A stretch of 64,000 nt of DNA from Thiobacillus denitrificans DSM 12475 (GCF_000376425.1 NZ_AQWL01000005.1:218166-282165); one strand, 5' to 3'. Numbered from the stretch's first letter, positions 37,900-46,650 are shown. Notes: generated by a model from the sequence alone, not told the origin. Numbers and translations: made by a program.

Positions 37900-38142
37900 G
37901 TGAAGACCCATGTCATCCCCCCTAACGGGACAACCGAAGACCCTTGTTCCAACTGCGTGTACTACCCGCCCAATTTGCCGTCCCGCGCCTGTCCCGGGGC
38001 TGACCGAGGCCTGCTTCAGGCACCTGCGTGCGCGTTTGAACCCACACCGGACACGGCAGACTGCCTGGCAATCCGCAAGACCCGCTGCAGCCTGGTCGAT
38101 CTTGCCGCTACCTGCCCCTCGCGCAGCGGTGCGTGCGAATAG
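37900..38142 (+). CDS. Possible small cysteine-rich protein
   Basis: This otherwise empty 400-base gap holds an open frame of 80 codons from GTG 37900, with eight cysteines, including CSNC and later CAF, DC, RC, TC and AC. Codon third positions are fairly GC-rich, in line with genes here. No ribosome site is visible, the true start could be further upstream (the frame is open), and no family is recognised. There is no signal peptide. It may be a zinc or iron-sulfur mini-protein, or a chance frame; I give it low-to-moderate weight. Confidence 0.35.
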   Translation: MKTHVIPPNGTTEDPCSNCVYYPPNLPSRACPGADRGLLQAPACAFEPTPDTADCLAIRKTRCSLVDLAATCPSRSGACE

Positions 38143-38197
38143 CGCTAAACGTTGCGCCGCTCTGACAGGTCGCGTGACCTCGGCTTAGAATGCGGTC

Positions 38198-38668
38198 ATG
38201 CCTGCCTACGATGTCATCCTTGCCGCACCGATGTGTCGCCTTGGCGCCGGTTTCACCGGTGACGCGCTGACGCGGCTGGATTTTTTGCCGGCGGATACGC
38301 ACGCCTCTGCGCAACAGGACAGCCGCGCCCGGCGGCTGGCCCGCGAACTGGATGCCTACTGGAACGACCCCGCCCACGCTTTCGATCTGCTCTTCGTGCC
38401 GCAGGGCACGCCGTTCCAGCTGCGGGTGTGGCACGCGCTGATGAGGATTCCGGCCGGGCAGCCGGCCACCTATGGGACACTGGCGAAACAGCTCGGCACC
38501 GCCGCTCGCGCGGTGGGTCAGGCGTGCGGCTCCAATCCATTGCCCATCCTCATCCCTTGCCATCGCGTGGTGGCGGCACACGGGCTGGGGGGCTTCATGC
38601 ATTCGTCCAGCGGCGCGCCGCTGGACGTGAAAACCTGGCTGCTGGCGCATGAGCGACGTGCTGATTGA
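38198..38668 (+). CDS. ogt: Methylated-DNA--protein-cysteine methyltransferase
   Basis: A 156-residue suicide enzyme that removes O6-alkyl groups from guanine. The C-terminal active-site motif PILIPCHRVV holds acceptor Cys121; FQLRVWHALMRIPAGQPATYGTLA and RAVGQACGSNP form the helix-turn-helix and Asn hinge of the family. The Ada N-terminal zinc domain is absent, so this is the Ogt type. It overlaps the start of xerD by 20 bases. Confidence 0.92.
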   Translation: MPAYDVILAAPMCRLGAGFTGDALTRLDFLPADTHASAQQDSRARRLARELDAYWNDPAHAFDLLFVPQGTPFQLRVWHALMRIPAGQPATYGTLAKQLGTAARAVGQACGSNPLPILIPCHRVVAAHGLGGFMHSSSGAPLDVKTWLLAHERRAD

Positions 38669-39539
38669 CCGCTTTTGCGATCATCTGTGGCTGGAAGACG
38701 GGCTGGCGAACCTGACGCTGTCAGCCTACCGGCGCGATCTGAAAACCTTTTCCGCCTGGCTGGAGAAGGAGCGCGCCCGTGGACTCGATGCCGCCGCGAC
38801 AGGCGATCTCGAAGCCTATCTGGCGTGGCGTTTCGCCCGCCGCACCCAGCCGCGCAGCGCGGCACGTTACACCTCGACGCTGAAGCGATTTTATCGTTAC
38901 CTGTTGCGCGAGCGCCTGATCGTCGCCGACCCCACGCTCAATCTGGACAGCCCCAAGCTGCCGCGCGCGTTGCCCAAGACGCTGACCGAGGCCGATGTGG
39001 AGCGCCTGCTCGACAGCGCCGCTCCCGACACGCCACTGGGACTGCGCGACCGTGCGATGCTGGAAACCCTGTATGCCACCGGCTTGCGGGTGTCGGAGCT
39101 GGTGGGGCTGAAACTGGCCGCGGTCAATCTCGGCGACGGCGTACTGCGCGTGACCGGCAAGGGCAACAAGGACCGGCTGGTGCCGCTGGGCGAAGAAGCG
39201 GTACTGTGGCTGCGGCGCTATCTGTCTGAGGCCCGCCCGCTCTTGCAGGGGAAACAGCCGAGCGATGCGATGTTCATCACCGCGCGTGGTGGCGGCATGA
39301 CGCGGCAGGCATTCTGGTACCTCATCAAGCGCCGCGCCCGCCTTGCCGGAATCACGCGCCCGCTGTCGCCGCACACGCTGCGCCATGCATTTGCCACCCA
39401 TCTGCTGAACCACGGCGCCGACCTGCGGATAGTGCAGATGCTGCTCGGACACAGCGACATTTCCACCACGCAGATCTACACTCACGTGGCGCGCGAGCGG
39501 CTGAAACAGCTGCATGCGCAGCATCATCCGCGCGGCTGA
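38649..39539 (+). CDS. xerD: Tyrosine recombinase XerD
   Basis: A 296-residue site-specific recombinase resolving chromosome dimers at dif together with XerC. The N-terminal SAM-like domain (LTLSAYRRDLKTFSAWL) precedes the catalytic domain with Arg147, Lys171, His242, Arg245, His268 and nucleophile Tyr277, all present. Length and residue order match XerD rather than a phage integrase. There is no nearby attachment site or mobile DNA, and it overlaps ogt. Confidence 0.95.
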   Translation: MSDVLIDRFCDHLWLEDGLANLTLSAYRRDLKTFSAWLEKERARGLDAAATGDLEAYLAWRFARRTQPRSAARYTSTLKRFYRYLLRERLIVADPTLNLDSPKLPRALPKTLTEADVERLLDSAAPDTPLGLRDRAMLETLYATGLRVSELVGLKLAAVNLGDGVLRVTGKGNKDRLVPLGEEAVLWLRRYLSEARPLLQGKQPSDAMFITARGGGMTRQAFWYLIKRRARLAGITRPLSPHTLRHAFATHLLNHGADLRIVQMLLGHSDISTTQIYTHVARERLKQLHAQHHPRG

Positions 39540-39542
39540 CCC

Positions 39543-40499
39543 TTACACCCGCGTGCTCGGGCTCGCCAGATAAAACCACTCCTGCCCCGGCAGCGCGCCG
39601 GGGTTGGGAAACACGATGCAACCGTCGCGATCCGCCGTCACCGGCGTGCCATCGTGGCGCGTGCCGATCATTTCGCCGGCATGCACGTGGTCGAAACTCG
39701 ACCAGCCACGCGCAAAGGTGTCGTCGGGATGGCTGCGGTCGATGACCTGATACAGGCGCAACGCCTCGGTGGCCATCACTGGCGCCGGATCCTCCACCGC
39801 CGTCAGGCCCAGGTGCGCCAGCGTGTTGTGCAGCGCACGATAGGCCACCGCGGGCGCAGCGGGATCGTCGTGCTGGCCGCACTCGAGCGTGAGCGCGATG
39901 CCGCCCTGGGCCCGCATGTATTCGGTGGTTCCGACGCCGTAATGCACGTCGGCTTCACGCGCCGACACCCCCGCCGCCAGACGGCGCGCGACACCTGCCG
40001 CGTAGGTATCGAGCCAGCCATCGACGAAGCGGCGCACCCCCAGACGCAACGCCAGGGCCGTTTCCTCGGCCGCGCGCGCAAACGGTTCCAGCGTGCCGTT
40101 GTTGTCTTGCGGCCCCAGCATGACGAAGGGCTCGCCCGCCGTGTGGAACGAATGCAGGTCGAGCAGCGCGTCGTGCTGCGCCAGCAGGGGGCACAGCCAG
40201 TTGGCGATGTGGTCCTCGAACTCAAGCGGCGTAGCGGTGGGCGCAAGATTGCGGTTGAGATTGCGGTCGCCCATGCGCTGATGGCGGGCATAGGCCAGCG
40301 GATTGGTGACCGGCACGAACGTCACGCTGCCATTGGCAATACCCAGCCGGCCGGACTCGATCTCCGCGATCACCCGGCGGACCGCCTGCGTGCCGCAGGT
40401 TTCGTTGCCGTGCACCGCGCCCAGCACGATGAGGCGCACGCCCGGCGCCAGACCGGTGAACGAAACGGATTGAAAGTGCAGCAATTCAGTTCCACTCAT
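39543..40499 (-). CDS. M14-type zinc amidohydrolase, succinylglutamate desuccinylase/aspartoacylase family
   Basis: A 318-residue enzyme of the AstE/aspartoacylase group. Zinc ligands and active-site pieces are visible in VLGAVHGNETCG, in NRNLNRNLAPT and in LDLHSFHTAGEPF, with a late catalytic Glu in ALTLECGQHDD. The C-terminal part (HVHAGEMIGTRHDGTPVTADRDGCIVFPNP) is the usual beta barrel. The substrate is unknown; N-acyl amino acids are the family norm. The start ATG 40499 overlaps the stop of the TauE-like gene (ATGA). Confidence 0.87.
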   Translation of the reverse strand: MSGTELLHFQSVSFTGLAPGVRLIVLGAVHGNETCGTQAVRRVIAEIESGRLGIANGSVTFVPVTNPLAYARHQRMGDRNLNRNLAPTATPLEFEDHIANWLCPLLAQHDALLDLHSFHTAGEPFVMLGPQDNNGTLEPFARAAEETALALRLGVRRFVDGWLDTYAAGVARRLAAGVSAREADVHYGVGTTEYMRAQGGIALTLECGQHDDPAAPAVAYRALHNTLAHLGLTAVEDPAPVMATEALRLYQVIDRSHPDDTFARGWSSFDHVHAGEMIGTRHDGTPVTADRDGCIVFPNPGALPGQEWFYLASPSTRV

Positions 40500-41227
40500 G
40501 CATGCAGGGCCTTGAATAACAGCGATACGCTCGACGCCAGCAACAGCACGCCGACCAGTCGCGCCATCTGCGCCTGGCCCACATGCACGCGTCCCCCCAT
40601 ATACAATGCACCCAGCACCAGCGGCAGCGCGGTCAAATACGCGGTCCATACCTTGGCCGTCATCAATAGTCCGGCAACCAGAAAGCTGACGATGCGCGTC
40701 AGTCCTTCGGTAAAGAACAGTGCCGAAAAAGTCGCGCGCAAATCGCTTTTATCGCGGATACGGTGGGTCAGGTACATCACATACGGCGGCCCGCCTGTGC
40801 CGAACAGCGCGCCCACGGTGCCGCCGGTGAGCGAGGCCGGAATGGCCCACCCGCGCGAAGCCGGTTTGTCGCCGTGGAGATTGAGCATGCTGCGCACCGC
40901 GAACACCAGGATGAACGCGGCCAGAGCCAGCAGCATGGGTTCCGTCGGCAGCTTGACCAGCAGGCTGGTACCCAGCACCACGCCAACGATGCCGAACGGA
41001 ATCAAAATGCCGATTTCATCCCACTGCACACGCTTGAAATGCAGGCCCCCGATAAGGATCGACGCAGTGAAGTCCAGCAACAGGATCAGCGGCACGACGA
41101 ATTGCAGCGGCAGAAACAACGCCAGCAAGGGCACCGAAATCAGCCCCGAGCCAAAGCCGGTGATGCCACGGACAAGGTACGCCATCAGCAGGATGGCCGC
41201 CATCGCGGCCATGTGCTCCAAGCTCAC
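40496..41227 (-). CDS. TauE/SafE-family membrane permease
   Basis: A 243-residue protein with about eight membrane helices and the family motifs VRGITGFGSGLISVPLLALFLPLQ and ALFGTGGPPYVMYL. Family members export sulfite, sulfoacetate or other small anions; the substrate here is unknown. The start is GTG 41227, overlapping the folB stop (GTGA); ATG codons at 41212 and 41203 are alternatives. It lies between folB and the M14 amidohydrolase, all three overlapping by four bases. Confidence 0.86.
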   Translation of the reverse strand: MSLEHMAAMAAILLMAYLVRGITGFGSGLISVPLLALFLPLQFVVPLILLLDFTASILIGGLHFKRVQWDEIGILIPFGIVGVVLGTSLLVKLPTEPMLLALAAFILVFAVRSMLNLHGDKPASRGWAIPASLTGGTVGALFGTGGPPYVMYLTHRIRDKSDLRATFSALFFTEGLTRIVSFLVAGLLMTAKVWTAYLTALPLVLGALYMGGRVHVGQAQMARLVGVLLLASSVSLLFKALHA

Positions 41228-41586
41228 AGACGCGTACCGCGCTCGATGGTGATGCCGAGTTCCTTGATCCCCGGCACGACGGCAAGCTTGGTCACCGACA
41301 CCTTCACCCACGGCGCACCGAATTCATCGCGCACGATGGCGGCGACGTGCTCGGCGATCGATTCGACCAGGGTGATGGGCTGCGACGCGTTGTGTAGGAA
41401 TTCCTTCACCCGCTTGGCTACCGCGCCGTAATCGATGGTGTCGGCCACGTTGTCGGTACCGCCAGCCTTGCTGTGGGGCAGACCGATCTCCAGATCGAGC
41501 CGCACCGGCTGCGGCACTTTGCGTTCCCACTCGTATATGCCGATAATCAGTTCGAGACGGAAGTCCCGCAAAAATAGAATATCCAT
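41224..41586 (-). CDS. folB: Dihydroneopterin aldolase
   Basis: A 120-residue enzyme of folate synthesis. MDILFLRDFRLELIIGIYEWERKVPQPVRLDLEIGL and YGAVAKRVKEFLHN are diagnostic; ESIAEHVAAIV holds conserved Glu and His. The ATG at 41586 is chosen; ten codons further upstream are not family-like. It leads a three-gene minus-strand operon with TauE-like and M14 genes and is divergent from plsY, an order common in proteobacteria. Confidence 0.93.
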   Translation of the reverse strand: MDILFLRDFRLELIIGIYEWERKVPQPVRLDLEIGLPHSKAGGTDNVADTIDYGAVAKRVKEFLHNASQPITLVESIAEHVAAIVRDEFGAPWVKVSVTKLAVVPGIKELGITIERGTRL

Positions 41587-41654
41587 TGCCTTGATTGTCC
41601 GCGGCGCGCCCGCCAACGGACTCGCCTAAAGCTTGCCATTTTACTGACTTGTTT

Positions 41655-42257
41655 ATGACCACGCTGTTGTTTATTGCCGCTGCCTATCTGCTGGGTTCAC
41701 TGTCATTTGCAGTGATCGTCAGTCGCGCCATGGGCCTGCCCGACCCGCGCAGCTTCGGATCGGGCAACCCCGGCGCCACCAACGTGCTGCGAACCGGACG
41801 CAAAACCGCTGCAGTGCTGACATTGCTTGGCGACGCGCTGAAAGGCTGGGTGGCGGTGGTGCTGGCGCGAATGCTGGCGCCGCAGTTCGGCCTCGGCGAG
41901 GACATTGCCCTGCTGTGCGCGTTGGCGGTGTTCAGCGGCCACCTGTTTCCGGTGTTTTTCCGTTTTCGGGGCGGCAAGGGCGTGGCCACCGCGCTCGGCG
42001 TACTCATCGGGCTCAATCCCTGGCTCGGGCTGGCATGCCTTGCCACCTGGCTGTTCATGGCTGGAGTGTTTCGCATTTCCTCGCTCGCCGCGCTGACCAC
42101 CGCCGTGCTCGCTCCAGTCTATGCGGGTCTGCTGATGGGCTGGGGCGACGTGGCCATGACCGTGCTGGTGATCGCGCTGCTGCTGGTCTATCGTCACAAG
42201 AGCAACCTCGTCAAGCTGATGACCGGCCGGGAAGCCCGCATCGGCGCCGGCAAATAG
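41655..42257 (+). CDS. plsY: Acyl-phosphate:glycerol-3-phosphate acyltransferase
   Basis: A 200-residue inner-membrane enzyme starting phospholipid synthesis from acyl phosphate. Motifs DPRSFGSGNPGATNVLR, FSGHLFPVFFRFRGGKGVATALG and YRHKSNLVKLMTGRE are all present. The start at 41655 gives the usual length. It is divergent from folB. Confidence 0.95.
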   Translation: MTTLLFIAAAYLLGSLSFAVIVSRAMGLPDPRSFGSGNPGATNVLRTGRKTAAVLTLLGDALKGWVAVVLARMLAPQFGLGEDIALLCALAVFSGHLFPVFFRFRGGKGVATALGVLIGLNPWLGLACLATWLFMAGVFRISSLAALTTAVLAPVYAGLLMGWGDVAMTVLVIALLLVYRHKSNLVKLMTGREARIGAGK

Positions 42258-42273
42258 ACCCATCTCACCCGAC

Positions 42274-43074
42274 ATGGCCCTGTTCGACAAAACCATCGAC
42301 CACGCAAAGGAGAGCCTCGCCGAAGTGTCGCGCGAGGCGATCGACCACGCCGGCGAGCGCCTGGCCGATGTGGTGAAAGTCGGCGTCTCGCAGGCCGGCA
42401 CCGAACTCAAGGATGTCATCTGGCAGGCCAGCCAGGAAATCGACGCCAAGCTCGACAAGATTTCCGACGAACTCCACGAGCAGCGGCAGTTCACCAAGGA
42501 CGATGTGCGCGAACTGGTCGACTATGCCGGCGAAAAGCTCGGCACGCTGATGGACGAGCGCATCATCCGCGCCAAAACAGAAATCTCCGCACTGGTGCAG
42601 GAAAAAGTCGAATACTTCAAGCACGAGGTCGACGGCTTCTTCATCGAGCGGCAGCGCGACCTTGCACGCGAGCGGCGACGCTTGTTCATTAACGTCGCCA
42701 TCGCGATTCTGGCCTCGCTGTCGCTGGGCTTTGTGTCCTGGCTGTATCACCAGTATCTCGGCGGCGGGCTCGACGTGTTCGCCCTGTTCCGCATCGTGTT
42801 TGCCTCGCTGGCCGGGGGCTATGCGGCCTATCTCGCGATCAAGTTGCTGCGCCGCTGGGTGTCGATGTCGGAACACAGAAAAGACACGCTGTTCCTGGTC
42901 AGTCGCTACTGGGGCGTATTGCGGCCGGAAAGCATTTTCGGCACAGTGATTCTGGTGTGCCTGATGGCGGCGCTGGTGGGCTTTTTACTGTTTCCCGAGC
43001 AGATCGCGCAGCTCACCGGCAGCGAACAATGGCTGAAGACCCTGCGTGAGGCCTATCCCATGTTCCAGCAATAG
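42274..43074 (+). CDS. Unknown coiled-coil membrane protein
   Basis: A 266-residue protein I do not recognise. Residues 1-125 are a long charged amphipathic helix region with a heptad-like repeat and no proline (HAKESLAEVSREAIDHAGERL, EIDAKLDKISDELHEQ). Membrane segments follow near 130-150 (LFINVAIAILASLSLGFVSWL), 165-190 (FALFRIVFASLAGGYAAYLAIKLL) and 225-245 (FGTVILVCLMAALVGFLLF). The shape resembles proteins linking a cytoplasmic coiled coil to the inner membrane. It follows plsY after 16 bases and converges on tsaD. Confidence 0.75.
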   Translation: MALFDKTIDHAKESLAEVSREAIDHAGERLADVVKVGVSQAGTELKDVIWQASQEIDAKLDKISDELHEQRQFTKDDVRELVDYAGEKLGTLMDERIIRAKTEISALVQEKVEYFKHEVDGFFIERQRDLARERRRLFINVAIAILASLSLGFVSWLYHQYLGGGLDVFALFRIVFASLAGGYAAYLAIKLLRRWVSMSEHRKDTLFLVSRYWGVLRPESIFGTVILVCLMAALVGFLLFPEQIAQLTGSEQWLKTLREAYPMFQQ

Positions 43075-43075
43075 C

Positions 43076-44083
43076 TCACACCGCGTCGAGCGTCGCTAGA
43101 TCCCAGCGCGGCTTGACCGCAAACGTCAGATCGGCGCTACTTGCGTGCGCCAGCCGCTGCGCACCGGCGAAGGCGATCATCGCGCCGTTGTCGGTACAGA
43201 ACTCCAGTTTCGGGTAGAACACGACGATGCCGCGTGCGGCCGCCTCGCGCGTGAGCCGTTCGCGCAGGCGCGTGTTGGCGCCCACGCCCCCCGCCACCAC
43301 CAACCGCGTCACGCCACTGTGCGCGCAGGCGGCCAGGCTCTTGCTGACCAGCACCTCCACCGCCGCGGCCTGGAATGCAGCCGCGATATCCGCCGCCTGT
43401 TCCAGTCCCTGCCTGCGCACCAGCGTCAGCACCGCCGTCTTCAGGCCGGAAAAACTGAAATCGAAATCACCCGAATTGAGCATCGGTCGCGGCAGGCTGA
43501 AATGGCCGGCATCGCCCGTTGCCGCCAGCTTCGACAGTGCCGGCCCGCCGGGATAGCCCAGGCCGAGCAGTTGGGCCGTCTTGTCGAAGGCCTCGCCCGC
43601 CGCATCGTCCAGCGTTTCGCCCAGCAGGGTATAGCACCCGACGCCGGATACCCGCATCAGCTGCGTGTGTCCGCCCGACACCAGCAACGCGACGAACGGG
43701 AATTCGGGCGGGGTATCGGAGATCAGCGGCGACAGCATGTGGCCTTCCAGATGGTGTACGCCGACCGCGGGAATATCCAGCGCGAATGCCAGCGCGCGTG
43801 CCATCCCCGCACCCACTAGCAAGGCGCCCGCCAGTCCAGGCCCCTGAGTGTAGGCAATGCCATCGAGGTCGGTCAGCGTACATCCGCTCTCCGCCAGCAC
43901 CTGGCGGGTCAGCGGCAGCACGCGCCGGATATGGTCGCGCGACGCCAGCTCAGGCACCACCCCGCCGTATTCGTTGTGCATCGCGATCTGCGAATACAAC
44001 GCATGTGCAAGCAGGCCGCGCGCGCTGTCGTAGAGCGCAACACCGGTTTCATCGCAGGAGGATTCGACGCCAAGCACCAGCAT
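43076..44083 (-). CDS. tsaD: tRNA threonylcarbamoyladenosine transferase TsaD
   Basis: A 335-residue iron-binding enzyme adding threonylcarbamoyl to A37 of ANN-decoding tRNAs. The start [19 protein letters not shown] is the family's. The metal-binding histidines are His111 and His115 in VHHLEGH; GGVGAN and the final [12 protein letters not shown] are also conserved. Upstream in-frame codons lie in the leader of the divergent rpsU and are not used. It ends two bases after the convergent coiled-coil gene. Confidence 0.95.
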   Translation of the reverse strand: MLVLGVESSCDETGVALYDSARGLLAHALYSQIAMHNEYGGVVPELASRDHIRRVLPLTRQVLAESGCTLTDLDGIAYTQGPGLAGALLVGAGMARALAFALDIPAVGVHHLEGHMLSPLISDTPPEFPFVALLVSGGHTQLMRVSGVGCYTLLGETLDDAAGEAFDKTAQLLGLGYPGGPALSKLAATGDAGHFSLPRPMLNSGDFDFSFSGLKTAVLTLVRRQGLEQAADIAAAFQAAAVEVLVSKSLAACAHSGVTRLVVAGGVGANTRLRERLTREAAARGIVVFYPKLEFCTDNGAMIAFAGAQRLAHASSADLTFAVKPRWDLATLDAV

Positions 44084-44180
44084 GAGGGGAGTAAAGCGGG
44101 GGACTGGAAAAAAGCTCGTGGGCTTGTTATTATTCTCGTTTTTCCCGTTCACAGGAAGCTTCTCCGGAAGCCCACTTCAG

Positions 44181-44393
44181 ATGCCCCACGTCAAAGTCAA
44201 AGAAAACGAGCCGTTTGATGTCGCCCTGCGCCGCTTCAAGCGTTCCATCGAAAAAGTCGGTCTGTTGACCGAACTGCGCGCTCGCGAGTTCTACGAGAAG
44301 CCCACCGCCGAGCGCAAGCGCAAGCTCGCCGCTGCCGTCAAACGCCAGAGCAAGCGCCTGCGCGGCCAGCAACTTCCCCCCAAGATGTACTGA
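44181..44393 (+). CDS. rpsU: Ribosomal protein S21
   Basis: A 70-residue S21. [28 protein letters not shown] and [21 protein letters not shown] are diagnostic. It is first in the macromolecular-synthesis block rpsU-yqeY-dnaG-rpoD. A ten-base-pair hairpin overlaps its stop codon. Confidence 0.97.
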   Translation: MPHVKVKENEPFDVALRRFKRSIEKVGLLTELRAREFYEKPTAERKRKLAAAVKRQSKRLRGQQLPPKMY

Positions 44394-44414
44394 TTCTGCG
44401 TTCACGCAGAATCA
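44391..44414 (+). other. Hairpin overlapping the rpsU stop codon
   Basis: TGATTCTGCG, loop TTCA, CGCAGAATCA form a ten-base-pair stem that includes the TGA of rpsU. No T run follows. In E. coli a terminator and an RNase E cut separate rpsU from dnaG; this hairpin is in the equivalent place and may tune expression of the downstream genes. Confidence 0.55.
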
Positions 44415-44423
44415 CGTCCCGCC

Positions 44424-44870
44424 ATGTCGCTCAAGGCACGCATTACTGACGACATGAAAGCAGCCATGCGCGCCCGGGAAGCGGCGCGCCTCGGTACGAT
44501 TCGCCTGCTGCTCGCTGCGATCAAGCAGAAAGAAGTCGACGAACGCATCGAACTGGACGATGCGCAGGTCAGCAGCATCGTCGAAAAACTCATCAAGCAG
44601 CGCAAGGATTCGATCGCCCAGTTTCAGGCTGCCGGCCGGGACGACCTGGTGGCGGCTGAACAGGCCGAACTCGTTGTCCTGCAAGACTACTTGCCCGAGC
44701 AGCTCTCGGCCGCCGAGGTCGAGGCCGAAGTTGCGGCCGCCATTGCCGAATCCGGCGCAGCCAGCGCCAAGGATATGGGCAAGGTCATGGGCCTGCTGAA
44801 ATCCCGCCTCGCCGGCCGTGCCGACATGGGGCGGGTTTCCGCGCTGATCAAGGCCCGCCTCGCTGGCTGA
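44424..44870 (+). CDS. yqeY: GatB/YqeY domain protein
   Basis: A 148-residue protein of the YqeY family: SLKARITDDMKAAMRAREAARLGTIRLLLAAIKQKEVDER, then the three-helix GatB/YqeY domain (EQLSAAEVEAEVAAAIAESGAASAKDMGKVMGLLK). The family resembles the tRNA-binding tail of the amidotransferase subunit GatB. Its role is not settled. It is placed between rpsU and dnaG, as in many betaproteobacteria. Confidence 0.93.
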   Translation: MSLKARITDDMKAAMRAREAARLGTIRLLLAAIKQKEVDERIELDDAQVSSIVEKLIKQRKDSIAQFQAAGRDDLVAAEQAELVVLQDYLPEQLSAAEVEAEVAAAIAESGAASAKDMGKVMGLLKSRLAGRADMGRVSALIKARLAG

Positions 44871-44909
44871 GCGCCCCCGGCGCCCGTCCGGGTCTATCAT
44901 GCGGCAACC

Positions 44910-46607
44910 ATGATCCCGCGCGATTTCATCGACACCCTGCTTGCCCGCGTCGACATCGTCGACGTCATCGATCGGCGCGTGCCGCTGAAGAAAGCCGGAC
45001 AGAACTACCAGGCCTGCTGTCCCTTTCACAGCGAAAAGACCCCGTCTTTCACGGTCAGCCCAACCAAGCAGTTCTACCACTGCTTCGGCTGCGGCGCACA
45101 CGGCACCGCGCTCGGCTTCCTGATGGAATACGAGCACATGAGCTTTCCCGACGCCGTCGGGGCGCTGGCCCAGGACGTGGGCCTGCCGGTGCCCGAATCC
45201 GGCGAACCCGACCGGCCCAAGCCGCCGCCGGCGCTGTGGGACGCGCTGGAGCAAGCCGCGCAGTTCTATAAAAAACAGCTGAAGCAGACGCCGCATGCCA
45301 TCGACTATCTGAAACAACGCGGGCTGACCGGCAGTATCGCCGCCCGCTACGGCATCGGTTACGCGCCGGATGGATGGTCCCCGCTGAAGCAGGTTTTCGC
45401 CGATTACACGGCGAACGCCCTCGCGGCCTCCGGCCTGGTTATTGATGGCGACAATCGACGCTACGATCGCTTCCGCGATCGCATCATGTTCCCCATCAAG
45501 AACATCAAGGGCCAGATCGTCGGCTTCGGCGGCCGGGTACTCGGCCAGGGGGAGCCGAAATACCTCAATTCGCCGGAAACCCCGCTGTTCCATAAAGGCT
45601 CCGAGCTTTACGGACTGTTCGAAGCGCGCGCCGCAATCAAGGCTGCCGGCCGCGCCATCGTCGTCGAAGGCTACATGGACGTCGTCGCGCTGGCGCAACA
45701 CGGCGTGGAGTACGCCGTGGCCGCGCTGGGCACCGCCACCACGCCGATTCATGTGCGCACCCTGCTACGCCATACCGATCGCCTGATCTATGCCTTCGAT
45801 GGCGACAAGGCCGGGCGCAAGGCCGCCTGGCGTGCACTGGAAAACTCGCTGGAAGCGCTGCAGGACGGCAAGGAAGTCAGCTTCCTGTTCCTGTCCGAAG
45901 GCGAAGACCCCGACAGCTATATCCGCACCCGCGGCCAGGCCGCCTTTCTGCAATTACTCGACGCCGACACCCTGCCGCTCTCGGCGTTTCTGGTGCGCGA
46001 ACTTTCGCGTGACCGCAAGCTCGACAGCCAGGAAGGCCGGGCCGCACTCATCAAGGACGCCAAGCCGCTACTGGATAAAATTGCCGCGCCCCTGCTGGCC
46101 AGCCTGATTCGGCGACAAATTGCCGAACTGGCGCATTTGCAGGCCGACGACCTCGGCCTCATGGGGATCAGACCCGGCGTTCCCCAGCGTATCTTGCAGC
46201 GCCCGCAACGCCGCCCGGCACCCTCGCGTGTACGCAGCCTGGCTCGTACGCTGCTGATGAACCCGCAGCGTGCGGCCGAAGTCGACCCCTGCTGGCTGGA
46301 TGCGAACGACCCGCTAAGCAGCCGCATGAGCGAATTGATGGCGTGGCTCCACGAGGTCGGCCCACTCAAACCGCAGACGCTCTGCGAAACCGCTAAAGGC
46401 AGCGCGCTGGAACCTCTCGTCGATGAACTGATGACGGATTTGCTCGACAAAGATGATAGCTGGGACTGGAACGCGGAGTTCGACGGCGCGGTCAAACAGC
46501 TGCGTGATGACTGGCGTCGCCGCCGCTGGCAGGAGCTTGCCGCGCGGCCATTGAGCAGTTTAAGCGCCGGAGAACGGCAGGAACTGACCGAACTGGCACG
46601 ATACTAG
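44910..46607 (+). CDS. dnaG: DNA primase
   Basis: A 565-residue primase making RNA primers at the replication fork. The CHC2 zinc finger has Cys37, His40, Cys58 and Cys61. The RNA polymerase/Toprim core shows IMFPIKNIKGQIVGFGGR, VVEGYMDVVALAQ and FDGDKAGRKAA. The C-terminal DnaB-interacting domain is recognisable but rather short (about 120 residues), so the protein is at the small end for the family. It lies between yqeY and rpoD. Confidence 0.95.
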   Translation: MIPRDFIDTLLARVDIVDVIDRRVPLKKAGQNYQACCPFHSEKTPSFTVSPTKQFYHCFGCGAHGTALGFLMEYEHMSFPDAVGALAQDVGLPVPESGEPDRPKPPPALWDALEQAAQFYKKQLKQTPHAIDYLKQRGLTGSIAARYGIGYAPDGWSPLKQVFADYTANALAASGLVIDGDNRRYDRFRDRIMFPIKNIKGQIVGFGGRVLGQGEPKYLNSPETPLFHKGSELYGLFEARAAIKAAGRAIVVEGYMDVVALAQHGVEYAVAALGTATTPIHVRTLLRHTDRLIYAFDGDKAGRKAAWRALENSLEALQDGKEVSFLFLSEGEDPDSYIRTRGQAAFLQLLDADTLPLSAFLVRELSRDRKLDSQEGRAALIKDAKPLLDKIAAPLLASLIRRQIAELAHLQADDLGLMGIRPGVPQRILQRPQRRPAPSRVRSLARTLLMNPQRAAEVDPCWLDANDPLSSRMSELMAWLHEVGPLKPQTLCETAKGSALEPLVDELMTDLLDKDDSWDWNAEFDGAVKQLRDDWRRRRWQELAARPLSSLSAGERQELTELARY

Positions 46608-46622
46608 CTTGACAAAAACGTC

Positions 46623-46650
46623 AAGACAAGGTCCCGGTTTACGGTATAAT
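46623..46650 (+). promoter_or_regulatory. Promoter of rpoD
   Basis: AAGACA (46623-46628), a 16-base spacer and a perfect TATAAT (46645-46650) lie about 70 bases before the rpoD start and just after the dnaG stop. The -35 box matches four of six bases. It would give rpoD its own transcript in addition to read-through from the rpsU block. Confidence 0.6.

Noticed and set aside
37910-38188. A competing 92-codon frame over the cysteine-rich candidate.
   Set aside because: It starts with ATG but lacks a ribosome site and has a low-information Ala/Arg/Pro composition. The other frame has the more protein-like pattern.
38649-39539. A tyrosine recombinase that could mark an integrated element.
   Set aside because: All catalytic residues and the length fit XerD, and the neighbours are ordinary chromosomal genes with no attachment repeats.
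46610-46625. TTGACAAAAACGTCAA after dnaG, looking like a -35 box for rpoD.
   Set aside because: The distance from this TTGACA to the TATAAT is 30 bases, too long for sigma-70. The short inverted repeat is only five base pairs.
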